The position numbers and the translations under genes were made by a program. Positions 18,707 through 27,672 of a stretch of 64,000 nt of DNA are shown here, in pieces. This DNA is from Mucilaginibacter sp. SG564 (GTDB lineage Bacteria; Bacteroidota; Bacteroidia; Sphingobacteriales; Sphingobacteriaceae). The DNA lies in NCBI RefSeq assembly GCF_013149275.1, contig NZ_JABGNA010000007.1, positions 62,001 to 126,000 on the forward strand, written 5' to 3'. Each line of letters starts with the position of its first letter. Position 1 is the stretch's first letter. Under the pieces are notes generated by a model. It was not told where the DNA came from. It saw only the letters and a list, made by a program, of their open reading frames with translations, and did no database searches.

Positions 18707-20008
18707 TTATCTTGAAATATCTATTTTAACTTTTTTGTTTTTGATCTTCTCGCCTTTTACAGCCTGTACCGCGCGTTCAATGCAGTTACGTTTTACGGCT
18801 ACGTATGAGGCGTAATCATGAACCTCTATCAGGCCTACATCATCTTTATCCAATCCGCCTTTTTTAAGTAACAGGCCTACAATATCTATCTTATTTACTT
18901 TATCCTTTTTACCCGCAGCTATGTACAATGTGGCCCATGTCGATAACGGTGGTATCACCGGGTTTTCGGGCAATTCTTCAATCTCGGGCATTTCTTTTAA
19001 GTAAGAAGGTCTTTCATCGGGTGCCAGGATCAGGTATGATGTCCCTTTGGCATGCATACGTGCAGTACGACCGTTACGATGCGTATAAGCCTCCTCATTA
19101 TGCGGTAGCTGGTAATGAACCACATGTTCAATTTCGGGAATATCCAGCCCGCGGGATGCCAAATCGGTGGTTATTAACAGCCGATGACTGCCGTTCCTAA
19201 ACTTGAGCAAAGCCCGCTCGCGATCTTCCTGCTCCATCCCTCCGTGAAATATATCGTGCGGTAGGCCACGGTCATACAACAGGTCGCTAATACGTTCAAC
19301 CGCTTCCCGATGATTACAGAACACCAGTGTAGCATTGTCGCCTATTTTGCAAATAAGGGCAAACAGGGCATCCAACTTATCAGCGGCTTCGGCTATAACA
19401 GCTTTTTGTTTGATATCCGGTGCGGAAGCAGCATTGGTAAGATAATCCAGTGTTGTAGGTTTTACCATACCTGTAAAAGCCGGGATCTCGTCCATTTTAG
19501 TGGCCGATGTGAGGATGCGTTTTTTAATGGCCGGCATCTGTTTAATGATGTAGGTCATATCCTCCTGGAAACCAAATTCCAGCGCTTTGTCAAACTCATC
19601 CAGTATCAGGGTGTGGATAGTGTCTGTACTAAAGCTTTCGCGGCGCAGATGATGCGCTATACGGCCTGGCGTACCAATCAATACCGCAGGCGGTTGCGAC
19701 AGATTGTTCCGCTCAATTTTTACGGGATGACCACCATAGCAACAGTTTACTTTAAAACCACTGCCAATGGACTTAAAAACCTGCTCTATCTGCAAAGCCA
19801 ACTCACGCGATGGCACCATAATAAGCGCCTGCACGGTAGGAATATTAGTATCCAGCAAACCCAGCAATGGCAATAAAAAACCCAGCGTTTTTCCCGAGCC
19901 CGTTGGCGATAGTAGTATTACATCGCTTTTTTTTGCGGCGCTGATAGCGGCCTCCTGCATGGGATTTAACGCGTTTATCTTAAGGTTCAGAAGAGCTTGC
20001 TTGATCAT
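18707..20008 (-). CDS. dbpA: DEAD-box ATP-dependent RNA helicase, DbpA-like
   Basis: 433 residues with the helicase motifs in order: Q motif region (INALNPMQEAAI), Walker A SPTGSGKT at 34-41, GTPGR, DEFD at 137-140 (a variant of DEAD), SAT at 168-170, and HRNGRTAR in the second RecA domain. The C-terminal domain (NKIDIVGLLLKKGGLDKDDVGLIEVHDYASYVAV) is the DbpA RNA-binding fold, which targets 23S rRNA helix 92 in characterised members. A role in large ribosomal subunit assembly is therefore expected. Confidence 0.92.
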   Translation of the reverse strand: MIKQALLNLKINALNPMQEAAISAAKKSDVILLSPTGSGKTLGFLLPLLGLLDTNIPTVQALIMVPSRELALQIEQVFKSIGSGFKVNCCYGGHPVKIERNNLSQPPAVLIGTPGRIAHHLRRESFSTDTIHTLILDEFDKALEFGFQEDMTYIIKQMPAIKKRILTSATKMDEIPAFTGMVKPTTLDYLTNAASAPDIKQKAVIAEAADKLDALFALICKIGDNATLVFCNHREAVERISDLLYDRGLPHDIFHGGMEQEDRERALLKFRNGSHRLLITTDLASRGLDIPEIEHVVHYQLPHNEEAYTHRNGRTARMHAKGTSYLILAPDERPSYLKEMPEIEELPENPVIPPLSTWATLYIAAGKKDKVNKIDIVGLLLKKGGLDKDDVGLIEVHDYASYVAVKRNCIERAVQAVKGEKIKNKKVKIDISR

Positions 20009-20113
20009 TATTTGTGCTGGAGTATGCGCAAAGATAAGCTAAATAAAATAGGCCTTTAAATTTTGTCGTGCTGAACGGAGTGAAGCATCAATTTACAGGC
20101 AATAAAAAAAGCA

Positions 20114-20199
20114 CGTCATTGCGAGCGTAGCGTGGCAATCCCAAACTATACAGAGCGGCTCTACAAATCGGGGATTGCCACGCTACGCTCGCAATGACG
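20114..20199. repeat. Interspersed inverted repeat (GTCATTGCGAGCG type), copy 1
   Basis: Perfect 29-bp arms (20114-20142 and 20171-20199) around a 28-bp loop. A second copy with imperfect arms is at 36435-36524. Both lie downstream of genes, so they may act as terminators or RNA-stability elements as well as being dispersed repeats. Confidence 0.85.
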
Positions 20200-20232
20200 C
20201 GCGAAAAACGTACTCACCACTATCGTCCTAGC

Positions 20233-20517
20233 TTATTCATCCACCTTCTCATCTTCCAGCTCATGGCGGGTTTCGTCTTGTATATAGGTGGCTATTTCGG
20301 CTGCCTGTTCATGGGTCAAGTCGCCAAAGCCGGTGTATTCCCATTCGCGCAGGTCGTCGTCAAAAACAATATCGCCCAAACCCACTTCTCCCTCACTTAG
20401 TTTAAATACGCCGGTTATATATAAAGTCCCTCCAGATATGGTTTGATTTACTGGCTTTATGGTGATGGTACGTTCGCCATCTTCGGTGTATAATTTATAT
20501 TCTACCGCTTTGATCAT
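20233..20517 (-). CDS. Hypothetical protein, 94 aa, acidic
   Basis: Starts MIKAVEYKLYTEDGERTITIKPVNQ and ends in an acidic tail (DETRHELEDEKVDE). Predominantly beta-like N-terminal half, no signal or membrane segment. I do not recognise a family. Supported as a gene by composition and by an isolated position with its own AT-rich upstream region; the opposite frames look like shadows. Confidence 0.65.
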   Translation of the reverse strand: MIKAVEYKLYTEDGERTITIKPVNQTISGGTLYITGVFKLSEGEVGLGDIVFDDDLREWEYTGFGDLTHEQAAEIATYIQDETRHELEDEKVDE

Positions 20518-20590
20518 CTCTTTGATTTGTTTAGATATAAGACAATCGCCAAATGATTTTGTTTATTTTATCACACTACAAATGAAGCCA

Positions 20591-21268
20591 TTACCAACCC
20601 ATAATTTGCATCACCCGCTTAAATTCGGGCTGCAAACCAGCATCAATTTGTACGGTTTCGCCGGTAACCGGATGAGTAAACTCCAGGTGCGAGGCGTGAA
20701 GCAACATGGTTTCCATATCCCAGGTTTCTTTAAATAGCTTGTTCTGCTTGTTGCAGCCGTGGGTACGGTCGCCTATTATGGGGTGAAAAATATGACTAAA
20801 GTGCTTGCGCAACTGGTGCATGCGTCCGGTAGTTGGTACAGCCTCAACCAGCGAATAGCGCGATGTAGGGTGCTTTCCCAGGGCTATATCCAGCTCGGCA
20901 CGTTTTAAAGTAGTGTATTGGGTAAAAGCATCCTGTAGCGTGCCATTCTCTTTGCGCAGCGGGTAATCGATCTCTTCCTGATCGGGGGTATGCCCGCGAA
21001 CAATAGCCAGGTATTTTTTACGCACCTGGTTTTCCATAAACTGCTGCTGCATGGCAATTTCAGCAGTTTTATTTAGCGCAAACAGCAATATCCCGCCGGT
21101 TTTCCTGTCGATACGGTGAGCTGGGTTTATCTTCTGACCTATCTGATCTCGCAGTAATTGCAGGGCAAACTCCGATGCATCGGCGGCTATGGGCGACCGG
21201 TGTACCAGCAAGCCGTGTGGTTTATTGATGGCGATAAGATGCTCATCGCGATATATGATCTCTAACAT
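20591..21268 (-). CDS. RluA/TruC-family RNA pseudouridine synthase
   Basis: 225 residues from MLEIIYRDEH (ATG at 21266-21268); ten extra upstream residues in the open frame do not fit the family start. The catalytic Asp lies in HRIDRKTGG (about residue 54), and YSLVEAVPTTGRMHQLRKHF is the RluA signature further on. No S4 domain, as in TruC, which modifies tRNA U65. It isomerises uridine in tRNA or rRNA; the site is not certain from sequence alone. Confidence 0.9.
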   Translation of the reverse strand: MLEIIYRDEHLIAINKPHGLLVHRSPIAADASEFALQLLRDQIGQKINPAHRIDRKTGGILLFALNKTAEIAMQQQFMENQVRKKYLAIVRGHTPDQEEIDYPLRKENGTLQDAFTQYTTLKRAELDIALGKHPTSRYSLVEAVPTTGRMHQLRKHFSHIFHPIIGDRTHGCNKQNKLFKETWDMETMLLHASHLEFTHPVTGETVQIDAGLQPEFKRVMQIMGW

Positions 21269-21401
21269 GCAACACTCATTCAAAACGCGAAGGTACAACG
21301 CTGCGTAACAATTTCATTTTACAAAGTATAGTTAACTAAAAAAATATTTTAAATAGTGTGCTTTTTATATCTTTAGTACCAAACTAAAATCTTTTTGCAA
21401 T

Positions 21402-22547
21402 ATGGCCACTACCTCAACCGCACCGGCAGGCAATGCCGATGATATCAACAAGGCATCAACCCGCTTATTTTCATTAGATGCCCTGCGGGGATTTGATATG
21501 TTTTGGATTATGGGCGGCGAAGAGATTTTTCATACCCTGGCCAAAACCACCAAATCGCCGTTCTGGGAGGCCATAGCACTACAATTTACCCACCCCGACT
21601 GGAACGGTTTTCATCTGTACGATCTGATATTTCCGCTGTTCCTGTTCATGGCAGGTGTATCCACGCCATTCTCGGTAGGCCGCGAACTGGAAAAGGGCAA
21701 AAGCAAAAAGCAATTAACCTTAAGAGTAATCAGAAGGGCTGCCATATTAGTGCTGCTGGGCATTGTTTACAATAATGGGCTAAACATTATGCCTATATCG
21801 CAAATACGTTTTGCCAGCGTGCTGGGCCGTATCGGTATCGCTTATATGTTTGCCAATATTATTTACATATACAGCAAAGAACGTATGCAAATGATATGGT
21901 TCTGGGTATTTATTATCGGCTATTGGCTGCTGCTCAAATTTGCTTCGGCACCGGGTTTCCCACATGGCGATTTAACTATGCAAGGCAATTTTGCCTCATA
22001 TATGGACCGCCTGATATTACCCGGCAAACTGTATTTAGGTATCCATGACCCCGAAGGTTTATTCTCTACCATACCGGCTATCAGCACCGGATTACTGGGT
22101 ATATTAACAGGTCAGCTCCTGAAAAAAACAGGACTGGCTCAAACCCGCAAAGTAGCCATCATGGCGGTTACCGGGGTTATATTCCTCATCATCGCACAAA
22201 TCTGGAACCTCGATTTCCCGATCAATAAAAACCTGTGGACAAGCTCTTTCGTGATGCACGTCGGTGGCCTGAGCCTGCTGTTGATGGCACTGTTTTATTA
22301 TATTATTGATGTACTGGGTTATAAAAAGTGGGCCTTCTTTTTTAGGGTCATCGGCATGAACTCCATCCTCATCTATATCTCCGGGCATTTTATCAAATGG
22401 CAATACACCAGCAATGCCTTTTTTGGCTGGATAGGTCAATTAATTGGTGACCCTTATAATATTGTGGTGATGGCAGTGTGCTTTATCATGGTGAAATGGG
22501 TTTTTCTTTATTACCTGTATCAGAAAAAGACATTTTTACGGGTGTGA
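21402..22547 (+). CDS. NagX/HGSNAT-like multi-pass membrane protein (DUF5009/COG4299)
   Basis: 381 residues with about ten hydrophobic segments. The family hallmark is at the N-terminus: RLFSLDALRGFDMFWIMGGEE, followed by WNGFHLYDLIFPLFLFMAGVS. The family is related to human heparan-alpha-glucosaminide acetyltransferase. Bacterial NagX members sit in GlcNAc/chitin loci and have been proposed to act in amino-sugar uptake or acetylation. A paralogue is at 25246. This copy is not in a sugar operon: it is between RluA-type and RlmF genes, with a hairpin downstream. Confidence 0.85.
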   Translation: MATTSTAPAGNADDINKASTRLFSLDALRGFDMFWIMGGEEIFHTLAKTTKSPFWEAIALQFTHPDWNGFHLYDLIFPLFLFMAGVSTPFSVGRELEKGKSKKQLTLRVIRRAAILVLLGIVYNNGLNIMPISQIRFASVLGRIGIAYMFANIIYIYSKERMQMIWFWVFIIGYWLLLKFASAPGFPHGDLTMQGNFASYMDRLILPGKLYLGIHDPEGLFSTIPAISTGLLGILTGQLLKKTGLAQTRKVAIMAVTGVIFLIIAQIWNLDFPINKNLWTSSFVMHVGGLSLLLMALFYYIIDVLGYKKWAFFFRVIGMNSILIYISGHFIKWQYTSNAFFGWIGQLIGDPYNIVVMAVCFIMVKWVFLYYLYQKKTFLRV

Positions 22548-22650
22548 CCGTTGATGATTTTGATTGCGCTGATTTCGTTGATTATCTGAACCTTGATTTA
22601 TATGATTTTTCACGAGTTAATTTTAATTGGTGTTCAAGAAGGCTCCGCCG

Positions 22651-22691
22651 TTAAGGGATTACCACGATTTTATCTTTTGGTAATCCCTTAA
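22651..22691. terminator. Hairpin between convergent genes
   Basis: 14-bp perfect stem TTAAGGGATTACCA / TGGTAATCCCTTAA with a 13-nt loop. No strong T run, so rho-independent termination is only probable. Confidence 0.55.
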
Positions 22692-22747
22692 TTCGAAAAC
22701 TTAATCCCAGCTCAATAAAAAGACATCAGCGAAATCATCAAACAAAA

Positions 22748-23713
22748 TCAACGGTTAAGCCACTCCTGCTGTTCCTCGGATGCAAAGAATGTCCAGGCCA
22801 TGATGCGGCTAACTTTTTGTCCTTGCGACATATTGATGGTTTGCACCTCTTTGGCTCCGGCTTTTTGAAGAGCGTTGTACAAAACACGCAGGTTTTCCTT
22901 TTTTGATACCAATGAGGTAAACCATAAACATTGTTTGGCAAAGCGGGTACTTTGCGCAGCCATAGCCTTTAAAAATGCAGCCTCGCCACCTGGATACCAT
23001 AATTCGGTATTCTGCCCGCCAAAGTTTAATAGCGGTTCTTCTTTGCCTTTCGCAGTATGCAAGCCAAGGTTATTCCATTTACGGCGTGATCCTTCAGCCG
23101 CTTCCCTTACAGATGCATGAAACGGCGGGTTGCACATAGTGAGATCGAAAAACTCACCGGGCTTTATGGCGAATGTAAAAATATCGGCCCGGTGTTTTTG
23201 CAGGCGTAATTCAACAGTTTTTTTCAACTGATCATTATTATCGATGATCTTTTGCGCTGATTCAATAGCTGTCTCGTCAATATCAATCCCCACAAAGCTC
23301 CAACCGTATTCTTGCACGCCAATGATGGGATAAACACAGTTGGCGCCTACACCAATATCCAGCACACGTACCTTTTTGCCTTTGCGTACTACACCTCCGT
23401 TTGATGTAGCCAATAAATCGGCCACGTAATGGATATAATCGGCGCGACCAGGTATAGGCGGACACAAATAGCCCTCCGGAATATCCCAGCCGGCAATTTG
23501 ATAGTGATGCTTTAACAATGCTTTGTTCAGCATCTTTACAGCATCGGGATTGGCAAAGTTGATGGTTTGGTTATCGTACTGGTTTATTGTAACAAAAGGC
23601 CGTAAAGTCGGCGTAGCCCTCATCAGCGCTTTAAAATCGTACCCCAGGCGGTGCTGGTTACGCGGATGCATAGTTTCTTTTGCTTCGGGTTGGTTTGGGA
23701 CTGATTCTGGCAA
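22748..23713 (-). CDS. rlmF: 23S rRNA m6A1618 methyltransferase RlmF
   Basis: 321 residues. SAM-binding motif VLDIGVGANCVYP at 117-129, acidic loop GIDIDETAI, and the amino-methyltransferase signature CNPPFH at 194-199. The family-specific N-terminus (MHPRNQHRLGYDFKAL, and PGRADYIHYVADLL) identifies it as RlmF/YbiN rather than a general N6 methylase. It methylates A1618 of 23S rRNA. It lies 20 bp downstream of the MazG-like gene on the same strand. Confidence 0.93.
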   Translation of the reverse strand: MPESVPNQPEAKETMHPRNQHRLGYDFKALMRATPTLRPFVTINQYDNQTINFANPDAVKMLNKALLKHHYQIAGWDIPEGYLCPPIPGRADYIHYVADLLATSNGGVVRKGKKVRVLDIGVGANCVYPIIGVQEYGWSFVGIDIDETAIESAQKIIDNNDQLKKTVELRLQKHRADIFTFAIKPGEFFDLTMCNPPFHASVREAAEGSRRKWNNLGLHTAKGKEEPLLNFGGQNTELWYPGGEAAFLKAMAAQSTRFAKQCLWFTSLVSKKENLRVLYNALQKAGAKEVQTINMSQGQKVSRIMAWTFFASEEQQEWLNR

Positions 23714-23733
23714 GTTGTTTATTTTATTTATGA

Positions 23734-24204
23734 TTATCCTACAATGCTGCCCAAATTGGCAGGTGAATAGTTTATGGATTTCAGGGTTTTGTTGTCCGAT
23801 GTACGGTATACTAAAAACAGCCCGTCAATCTCTTTATAGTGTGATTCGGTACCGGCTGTATTGCGGTAATGCTCAATAGTTTGGTTAGCCTCCTCGATGG
23901 TTTTGCAGGCTTTGCTCATGTTGGAGCGGTGCACCTCATCAAACAGTTCCTTAAATTTTTGACCCAGTCCAAATTCCAGTACAGCGCCTGATAGAACGTA
24001 TTGCAGATCGCAAAGTGCATCGGCTATCTCAACCAGGTTATTATCATCAACGGCCTGTTGAAGCTCTTTTAACTCTTCGGCCAGCAATTCAATACGCAAC
24101 TGACTGCGTTCTTTTGACGGAATAGCCGGTTCGGCAACAATAGGATGTTTAAAAGTGGTATGGAATTCGGCTACCTGGTTTAACGAGTTTAAATCTTTGA
24201 TCAT
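23734..24204 (-). CDS. MazG/HisE-like nucleoside triphosphate pyrophosphohydrolase
   Basis: 156 residues with the all-alpha NTP-PPase signature: EELLAEELKELQQAV, then EIADALCDLQYVLSGA (EExxE plus D-x2-D motifs coordinating Mg). The C-terminal part (SNMSKACKTIEEANQTIEHY) matches phosphoribosyl-ATP pyrophosphohydrolase-like proteins of Bacteroidota. It probably cleans up non-canonical nucleotides; histidine biosynthesis is unlikely without his genes near. May be cotranscribed with rlmF. Confidence 0.85.
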   Translation of the reverse strand: MIKDLNSLNQVAEFHTTFKHPIVAEPAIPSKERSQLRIELLAEELKELQQAVDDNNLVEIADALCDLQYVLSGAVLEFGLGQKFKELFDEVHRSNMSKACKTIEEANQTIEHYRNTAGTESHYKEIDGLFLVYRTSDNKTLKSINYSPANLGSIVG

Positions 24205-24535
24205 GATATGAAAACAATATAAGCGCTGCTAAGTTATCAATTAACCCAAAAGCTTTCAAAAAATCATTTTTCTTACATAAACGATAATATCGACTGACTC
24301 GCTCATTTTTTCACCAATTTAATTAAAATGCCAACTAATACCGGCCTATTGATAATATACAATTAATATAAGATGTTAATATTAGTGTCCTAAAAATGAA
24401 TAGAATAGCTTGTTTGCTTTATTAATAATTACTTAACATTAGCTATCTTTATTAACATAAACATAATATTAAAAACACTGTTTATTAACTTAGCTTTGTG
24501 CCGAAAAATAATTTAGAACTTCCTTGTCCAGTAAT
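24205..24535. other. AT-rich intergenic region with promoter for H1-like gene
   Basis: No gene in ~330 bp. A TAnnTTTG box (TAGCTTTG) lies at 24491-24498, 37 bp before the ATG at 24536. Around 24426-24457 the sequence AATTACTTAACATTAGC resembles part of the conserved element upstream of the genes at 49524 and 50925, and TTTTCTTACATAAACG near 24270 resembles its left part. Confidence 0.5.
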
Positions 24536-24904
24536 ATGAAAAACGATAAAAATAAAACCGCAGTTAAAGAAGCCCGTAAGACGCTTAAGAAACAATTGAA
24601 CGACAAACTGTCTGCCCAAATCAAAACTGTGGTAGGCGAATTTGAATCAGATTTAAAAAAAGTGAACAAGGCCATTGAAAAAGCCGCAAAAAATCTGGCA
24701 AAAGCATTAGCTGCAAAAATAGATGCAGAAGCTCCTGCTAAAAAAGTAACCACTCCGCAAGCATTGGCTACTAAAGATAAAAAAGTAGCTACTCCACAGG
24801 CTCTTGCTGCTAAAGATAAAAAAGTAGCTACTCCACAGGCTCTTGCTGCTAAAGATAAAAAAGTAACTACTCCGCGGGCTCTTGCTACTAAAGATAAAAA
24901 ATAA
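24536..24904 (+). CDS. Histone H1-like basic protein with tandem repeats
   Basis: 122 residues, extremely rich in Lys and Ala. Residues 1-65 form a likely amphipathic or coiled helix (KEARKTLKKQLNDKLSAQIK, FESDLKKVNKAIEKAAKNLA). Residues ~69-120 are four tandem copies of a 13-residue unit (KKVxTPQALAxKD), encoded by four 39-bp repeats at 24740-24895; units 2 and 3 are identical in DNA. The composition is that of bacterial H1/Hc1-like nucleoid proteins, where the basic tail binds DNA. The start is the ATG at 24536, not the upstream TTG. A strong terminator follows. Confidence 0.8.
   Translation: MKNDKNKTAVKEARKTLKKQLNDKLSAQIKTVVGEFESDLKKVNKAIEKAAKNLAKALAAKIDAEAPAKKVTTPQALATKDKKVATPQALAAKDKKVATPQALAAKDKKVTTPRALATKDKK
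24740..24895 (+). repeat. Four 39-bp tandem repeats in the H1-like gene
   Basis: Units at 24740-24778, 24779-24817, 24818-24856 and 24857-24895, each encoding 13 residues. The central two are identical, so length variation by slippage or recombination is plausible. Confidence 0.95.
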
Positions 24905-24948
24905 CCAGCCCCTAAGATGTAGCTCTATGTAAGAACATTGCTATACTC

Positions 24949-24984
24949 AAAAAAGCAAGACATGAAATTGTCTTGCTTTTTTTG
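24949..24984 (+). terminator. Terminator after H1-like gene
   Basis: 14-bp stem AAAAAAGCAAGACA / TGTCTTGCTTTTTT with a 6-nt loop and a T run. Confidence 0.9.
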
Positions 24985-25076
24985 TTAACGCTATCTTAGG
25001 CCTATGCCTCGCCGGTTAGCAATCGCTAAACCCATTATTACATCAACAAGCCGCATTTCGCCTGTTTTTAGCTATC

Positions 25077-25093
25077 GTAGTGGTAAAGTAGTG
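25077..25093 (+). promoter_or_regulatory. GTAGTG direct-repeat site 1 (nagX-chitinase promoter)
   Basis: GTAGTG-GTAAA-GTAGTG. A consensus -7 box TAGATTTG starts at 25126, 32 bp downstream of the site; the ATG is 152 bp downstream. No good -33 TTG lies between, which fits an activator-dependent promoter. One of five equivalent sites in the window. Confidence 0.65.
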
Positions 25094-25245
25094 CTCCATT
25101 AATATAATCCGCACTATTTCCGGTTTAGATTTGCTTAAAGGCATACAAAACAAATTTGTTTAAATAAATTCGTGCCTAAAGCAAGCCTGGCTGGCTAAAA
25201 GTTAATACGCGTACCTATTCATATTTCACAGTTAAACCCTTGTAA

Positions 25246-26418
25246 ATGCAACAGCTACCTAAGCGCCTTTTATCTATCGATGTGCTGAGAGCCATCACCA
25301 TGCTATTAATGATATTTGTAAATGATGCCAGCGGTGTAAAAAACATTCCCGAATGGATAGACCATGCGCCCGGTAAAGCCGATGCCATGGGCTTTGCCGA
25401 TACCATATTTCCGGCGTTCCTGTTTATTGTAGGTCTGTCATTACCTTTTGCTATCAAAAACAGGCTCAACAAAGGCGATTCCTTTACCTCTATTTTAGTT
25501 TACATACTTACCCGGAGTTCCGCCTTACTGATTATGGGGTTTTATCATGTAAACCTGGAAAGTTACAGCAATACCTCCGTGTTGCCTAAAGCGCTTTGGG
25601 CCATACTCATCACGCTGGCTTTTTTCCTGATATGGTTGGATTACCCCGAAACCTTGGGCAAAGCCAAAAGATACACTTTACAGGGCCTGGGTATAGTTAT
25701 ACTGATTGCCATGGCCATTGTATACAAAGGAAATGACGACGGCGAAATTACCGGCATGCGACCTGAATGGTGGGGAATACTGGGCATCATTGGCTGGGCC
25801 TATCTCATATGCGCTCTAGTTTACTTACTTGCCAAAGGCAAATTAAATATCATTTTTCCGGTACTATTATTATTTGTGGCCGTCAATATAGCTCGCCATA
25901 CCGGCATCATCCATAAAAGATTATTCCTCATTGGCGATGCCTCGTCCCTATGTTTAACCATGGGCGGCATTGTGATATCTGAATTATATGCTCGCCTGGT
26001 TACGCTTGGTAAAACGCAACGTATGTGGCTCATTTTTGGGCTTACCGGAGTATTACTGATCGTGCTTGGATTGGTGATACGCCCCTACACGCAAGGTATC
26101 TCTAAGATTCGCTCCACACCAGCCTGGATATTTATTTGCAGCGGTATCTCCATTCTGGTATTTGAGCTGATGATTTACCTGGTTGATGTAAAGGGAAAGA
26201 AGAACTGGTTCACATGGATCTGGCCGGCGGGTACCAGCACACTTACCTGCTATCTGATGCCTTATTTCCAGGTTTTTCTGCTGATGCTTTTTCATATTAA
26301 TTATCCGGATATTTTTAATTCGGGCATTATTGGCTTAGCCCGTTCCATGGCTACCGCATTTATATTAATTGCACTGGTTGGACTCATGGAAAAAAAGCGG
26401 ATCAGACTTAAAGTTTAA
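25246..26418 (+). CDS. nagX: NagX/HGSNAT-like membrane protein (DUF5009/COG4299), paralogue 2
   Basis: 390 residues, about ten membrane segments. N-terminal hallmark RLLSIDVLRAITMLLMIFVND, then GFADTIFPAFLFIVGLSLPF. Paralogous to the protein at 21402 but diverged. Here it is 27 bp upstream of a GH18 chitinase gene in one apparent operon, which supports a role in GlcNAc or chito-oligosaccharide handling at the inner membrane, as for NagX of chitin regulons in other phyla. The promoter carries a GTAGTG direct repeat shared with four other units of this region. Transport versus acetyl transfer is not resolved by sequence. Confidence 0.85.
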   Translation: MQQLPKRLLSIDVLRAITMLLMIFVNDASGVKNIPEWIDHAPGKADAMGFADTIFPAFLFIVGLSLPFAIKNRLNKGDSFTSILVYILTRSSALLIMGFYHVNLESYSNTSVLPKALWAILITLAFFLIWLDYPETLGKAKRYTLQGLGIVILIAMAIVYKGNDDGEITGMRPEWWGILGIIGWAYLICALVYLLAKGKLNIIFPVLLLFVAVNIARHTGIIHKRLFLIGDASSLCLTMGGIVISELYARLVTLGKTQRMWLIFGLTGVLLIVLGLVIRPYTQGISKIRSTPAWIFICSGISILVFELMIYLVDVKGKKNWFTWIWPAGTSTLTCYLMPYFQVFLLMLFHINYPDIFNSGIIGLARSMATAFILIALVGLMEKKRIRLKV

Positions 26419-26445
26419 CATATCATACTTAAACCTCATCATAAA

Positions 26446-27609
26446 ATGATCAACCTAAAATTTTATAAACAGGCGGCAGCCAAAGCCATGCTTTGCTTAT
26501 TGCCATTTTTACTGCCTGCAATTACGCTCCAGGCACAAAAAGCAGCCAAGAAACCTAAATATGTAATTATTGGGTACGTTGGCGGTTACAAAGGTGTAGC
26601 CAATATGGAAATGGTAAACCCCGAAAAATTGACCCACATTAACTACGCCTTCGTAAACGTAAAAAACAACCGGGCCTTTTTAAGTCATGAGAGAACGGAT
26701 ACCATCAATTTCAGGAACCTGGTGCAGCTTAAAAAGCGTAATCCTGCTCTTAAAGTGCTCATATCCATAGGCGGGTGGACCTGGAGCGGCAATTTTTCCA
26801 ATGCCGTACTCACAGATACTGCCCGCGAAGCTTTTTCGGCCAGCGCAGTGGCCATCATTAAAAAATTTGACCTTGACGGTATTGATATCGACTGGGAGTA
26901 CCCCGGTATGGCGGGCAACGTGGGTAATATTTATCGCCCCGAGGATAAAGTAAACTATACGCTCATGTTTAAGGCCCTACGCCATGACCTGGATATACTG
27001 GAAAAACAGGCCGGCAAAAAGCTGCTGTTGACTACTGCTGTTGGCGGTTTTAAACGTTTTTTAGATCATACCGAAATGGATAAGGCCCAGCAATATCTTG
27101 ACTATATAAATCTCATGACGTATGATTATTTTCAGGATAGCTTAGGCATAGCAGTTCATCATACCAACCTATATGCATCCAAACAGTACCAGACCGAAAA
27201 TTATGCAGATAAGGCCGTATCTGATTTTATTGCAGCTGGGGTGCCTGCCAGTAAACTGGTGTTGGGAGTAGCTTTCTACGGACGCTCATCGCGTGTACTG
27301 GATATCGCCCAAAACGGATTAGGAATGAAAAGAGCGGAATATATACATGTGGGCGGCTATACACTGATCAAAGACAGTCTGCTCAACCAAAAAGGCTTTA
27401 AATATTACCGCGATCGTAATGCCGAAGCACCTTACCTGTTCAATGCCAGCACCAAGCAATTTATATCATACGATGATGAATGGTCGATAAAAGCCAAATG
27501 CCATTACCTCATTAAACATAAATTGGCCGGGGTAATGTTTTGGGAATATGCTGATGATAAAAAGGAATATTTATTAAATGAGATAGATGCAAGATTGAGG
27601 GCGAGATAA
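26446..27609 (+). CDS. GH18 chitinase
   Basis: 387 residues with a signal peptide (1-30, ends LQAQ). The GH18 barrel is complete: INYAFVNV (strand 2), VLISIGGWTWSG (strand 3), and the catalytic FDLDGIDIDWEYPG motif, with Asp144, Asp147, Asp149 and the acid Glu151. YINLMTYDYF and GVMFWEYADD follow. It should cut chitin or chito-oligosaccharides outside the cytoplasm. No carbohydrate-binding module is attached, so soluble oligomers are the likely substrate. Last gene of the nagX operon, closed by a 22-bp-stem terminator. Confidence 0.95.
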   Translation: MINLKFYKQAAAKAMLCLLPFLLPAITLQAQKAAKKPKYVIIGYVGGYKGVANMEMVNPEKLTHINYAFVNVKNNRAFLSHERTDTINFRNLVQLKKRNPALKVLISIGGWTWSGNFSNAVLTDTAREAFSASAVAIIKKFDLDGIDIDWEYPGMAGNVGNIYRPEDKVNYTLMFKALRHDLDILEKQAGKKLLLTTAVGGFKRFLDHTEMDKAQQYLDYINLMTYDYFQDSLGIAVHHTNLYASKQYQTENYADKAVSDFIAAGVPASKLVLGVAFYGRSSRVLDIAQNGLGMKRAEYIHVGGYTLIKDSLLNQKGFKYYRDRNAEAPYLFNASTKQFISYDDEWSIKAKCHYLIKHKLAGVMFWEYADDKKEYLLNEIDARLRAR

Positions 27610-27617
27610 TATTTAAG

Positions 27618-27669
27618 AAAAAACTACTTATAATACTTATAGTTTGTTAAGTATTATAAGTAGTTTTTT
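27618..27669. terminator. Bidirectional terminator after chitinase gene
   Basis: 22-bp perfect stem (27618-27639 / 27648-27669), flanked by A and T runs, so it can serve both the chitinase gene and the convergent protease-like gene ending 3 bp away. Confidence 0.92.
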
Positions 27670-27672
27670 TTA

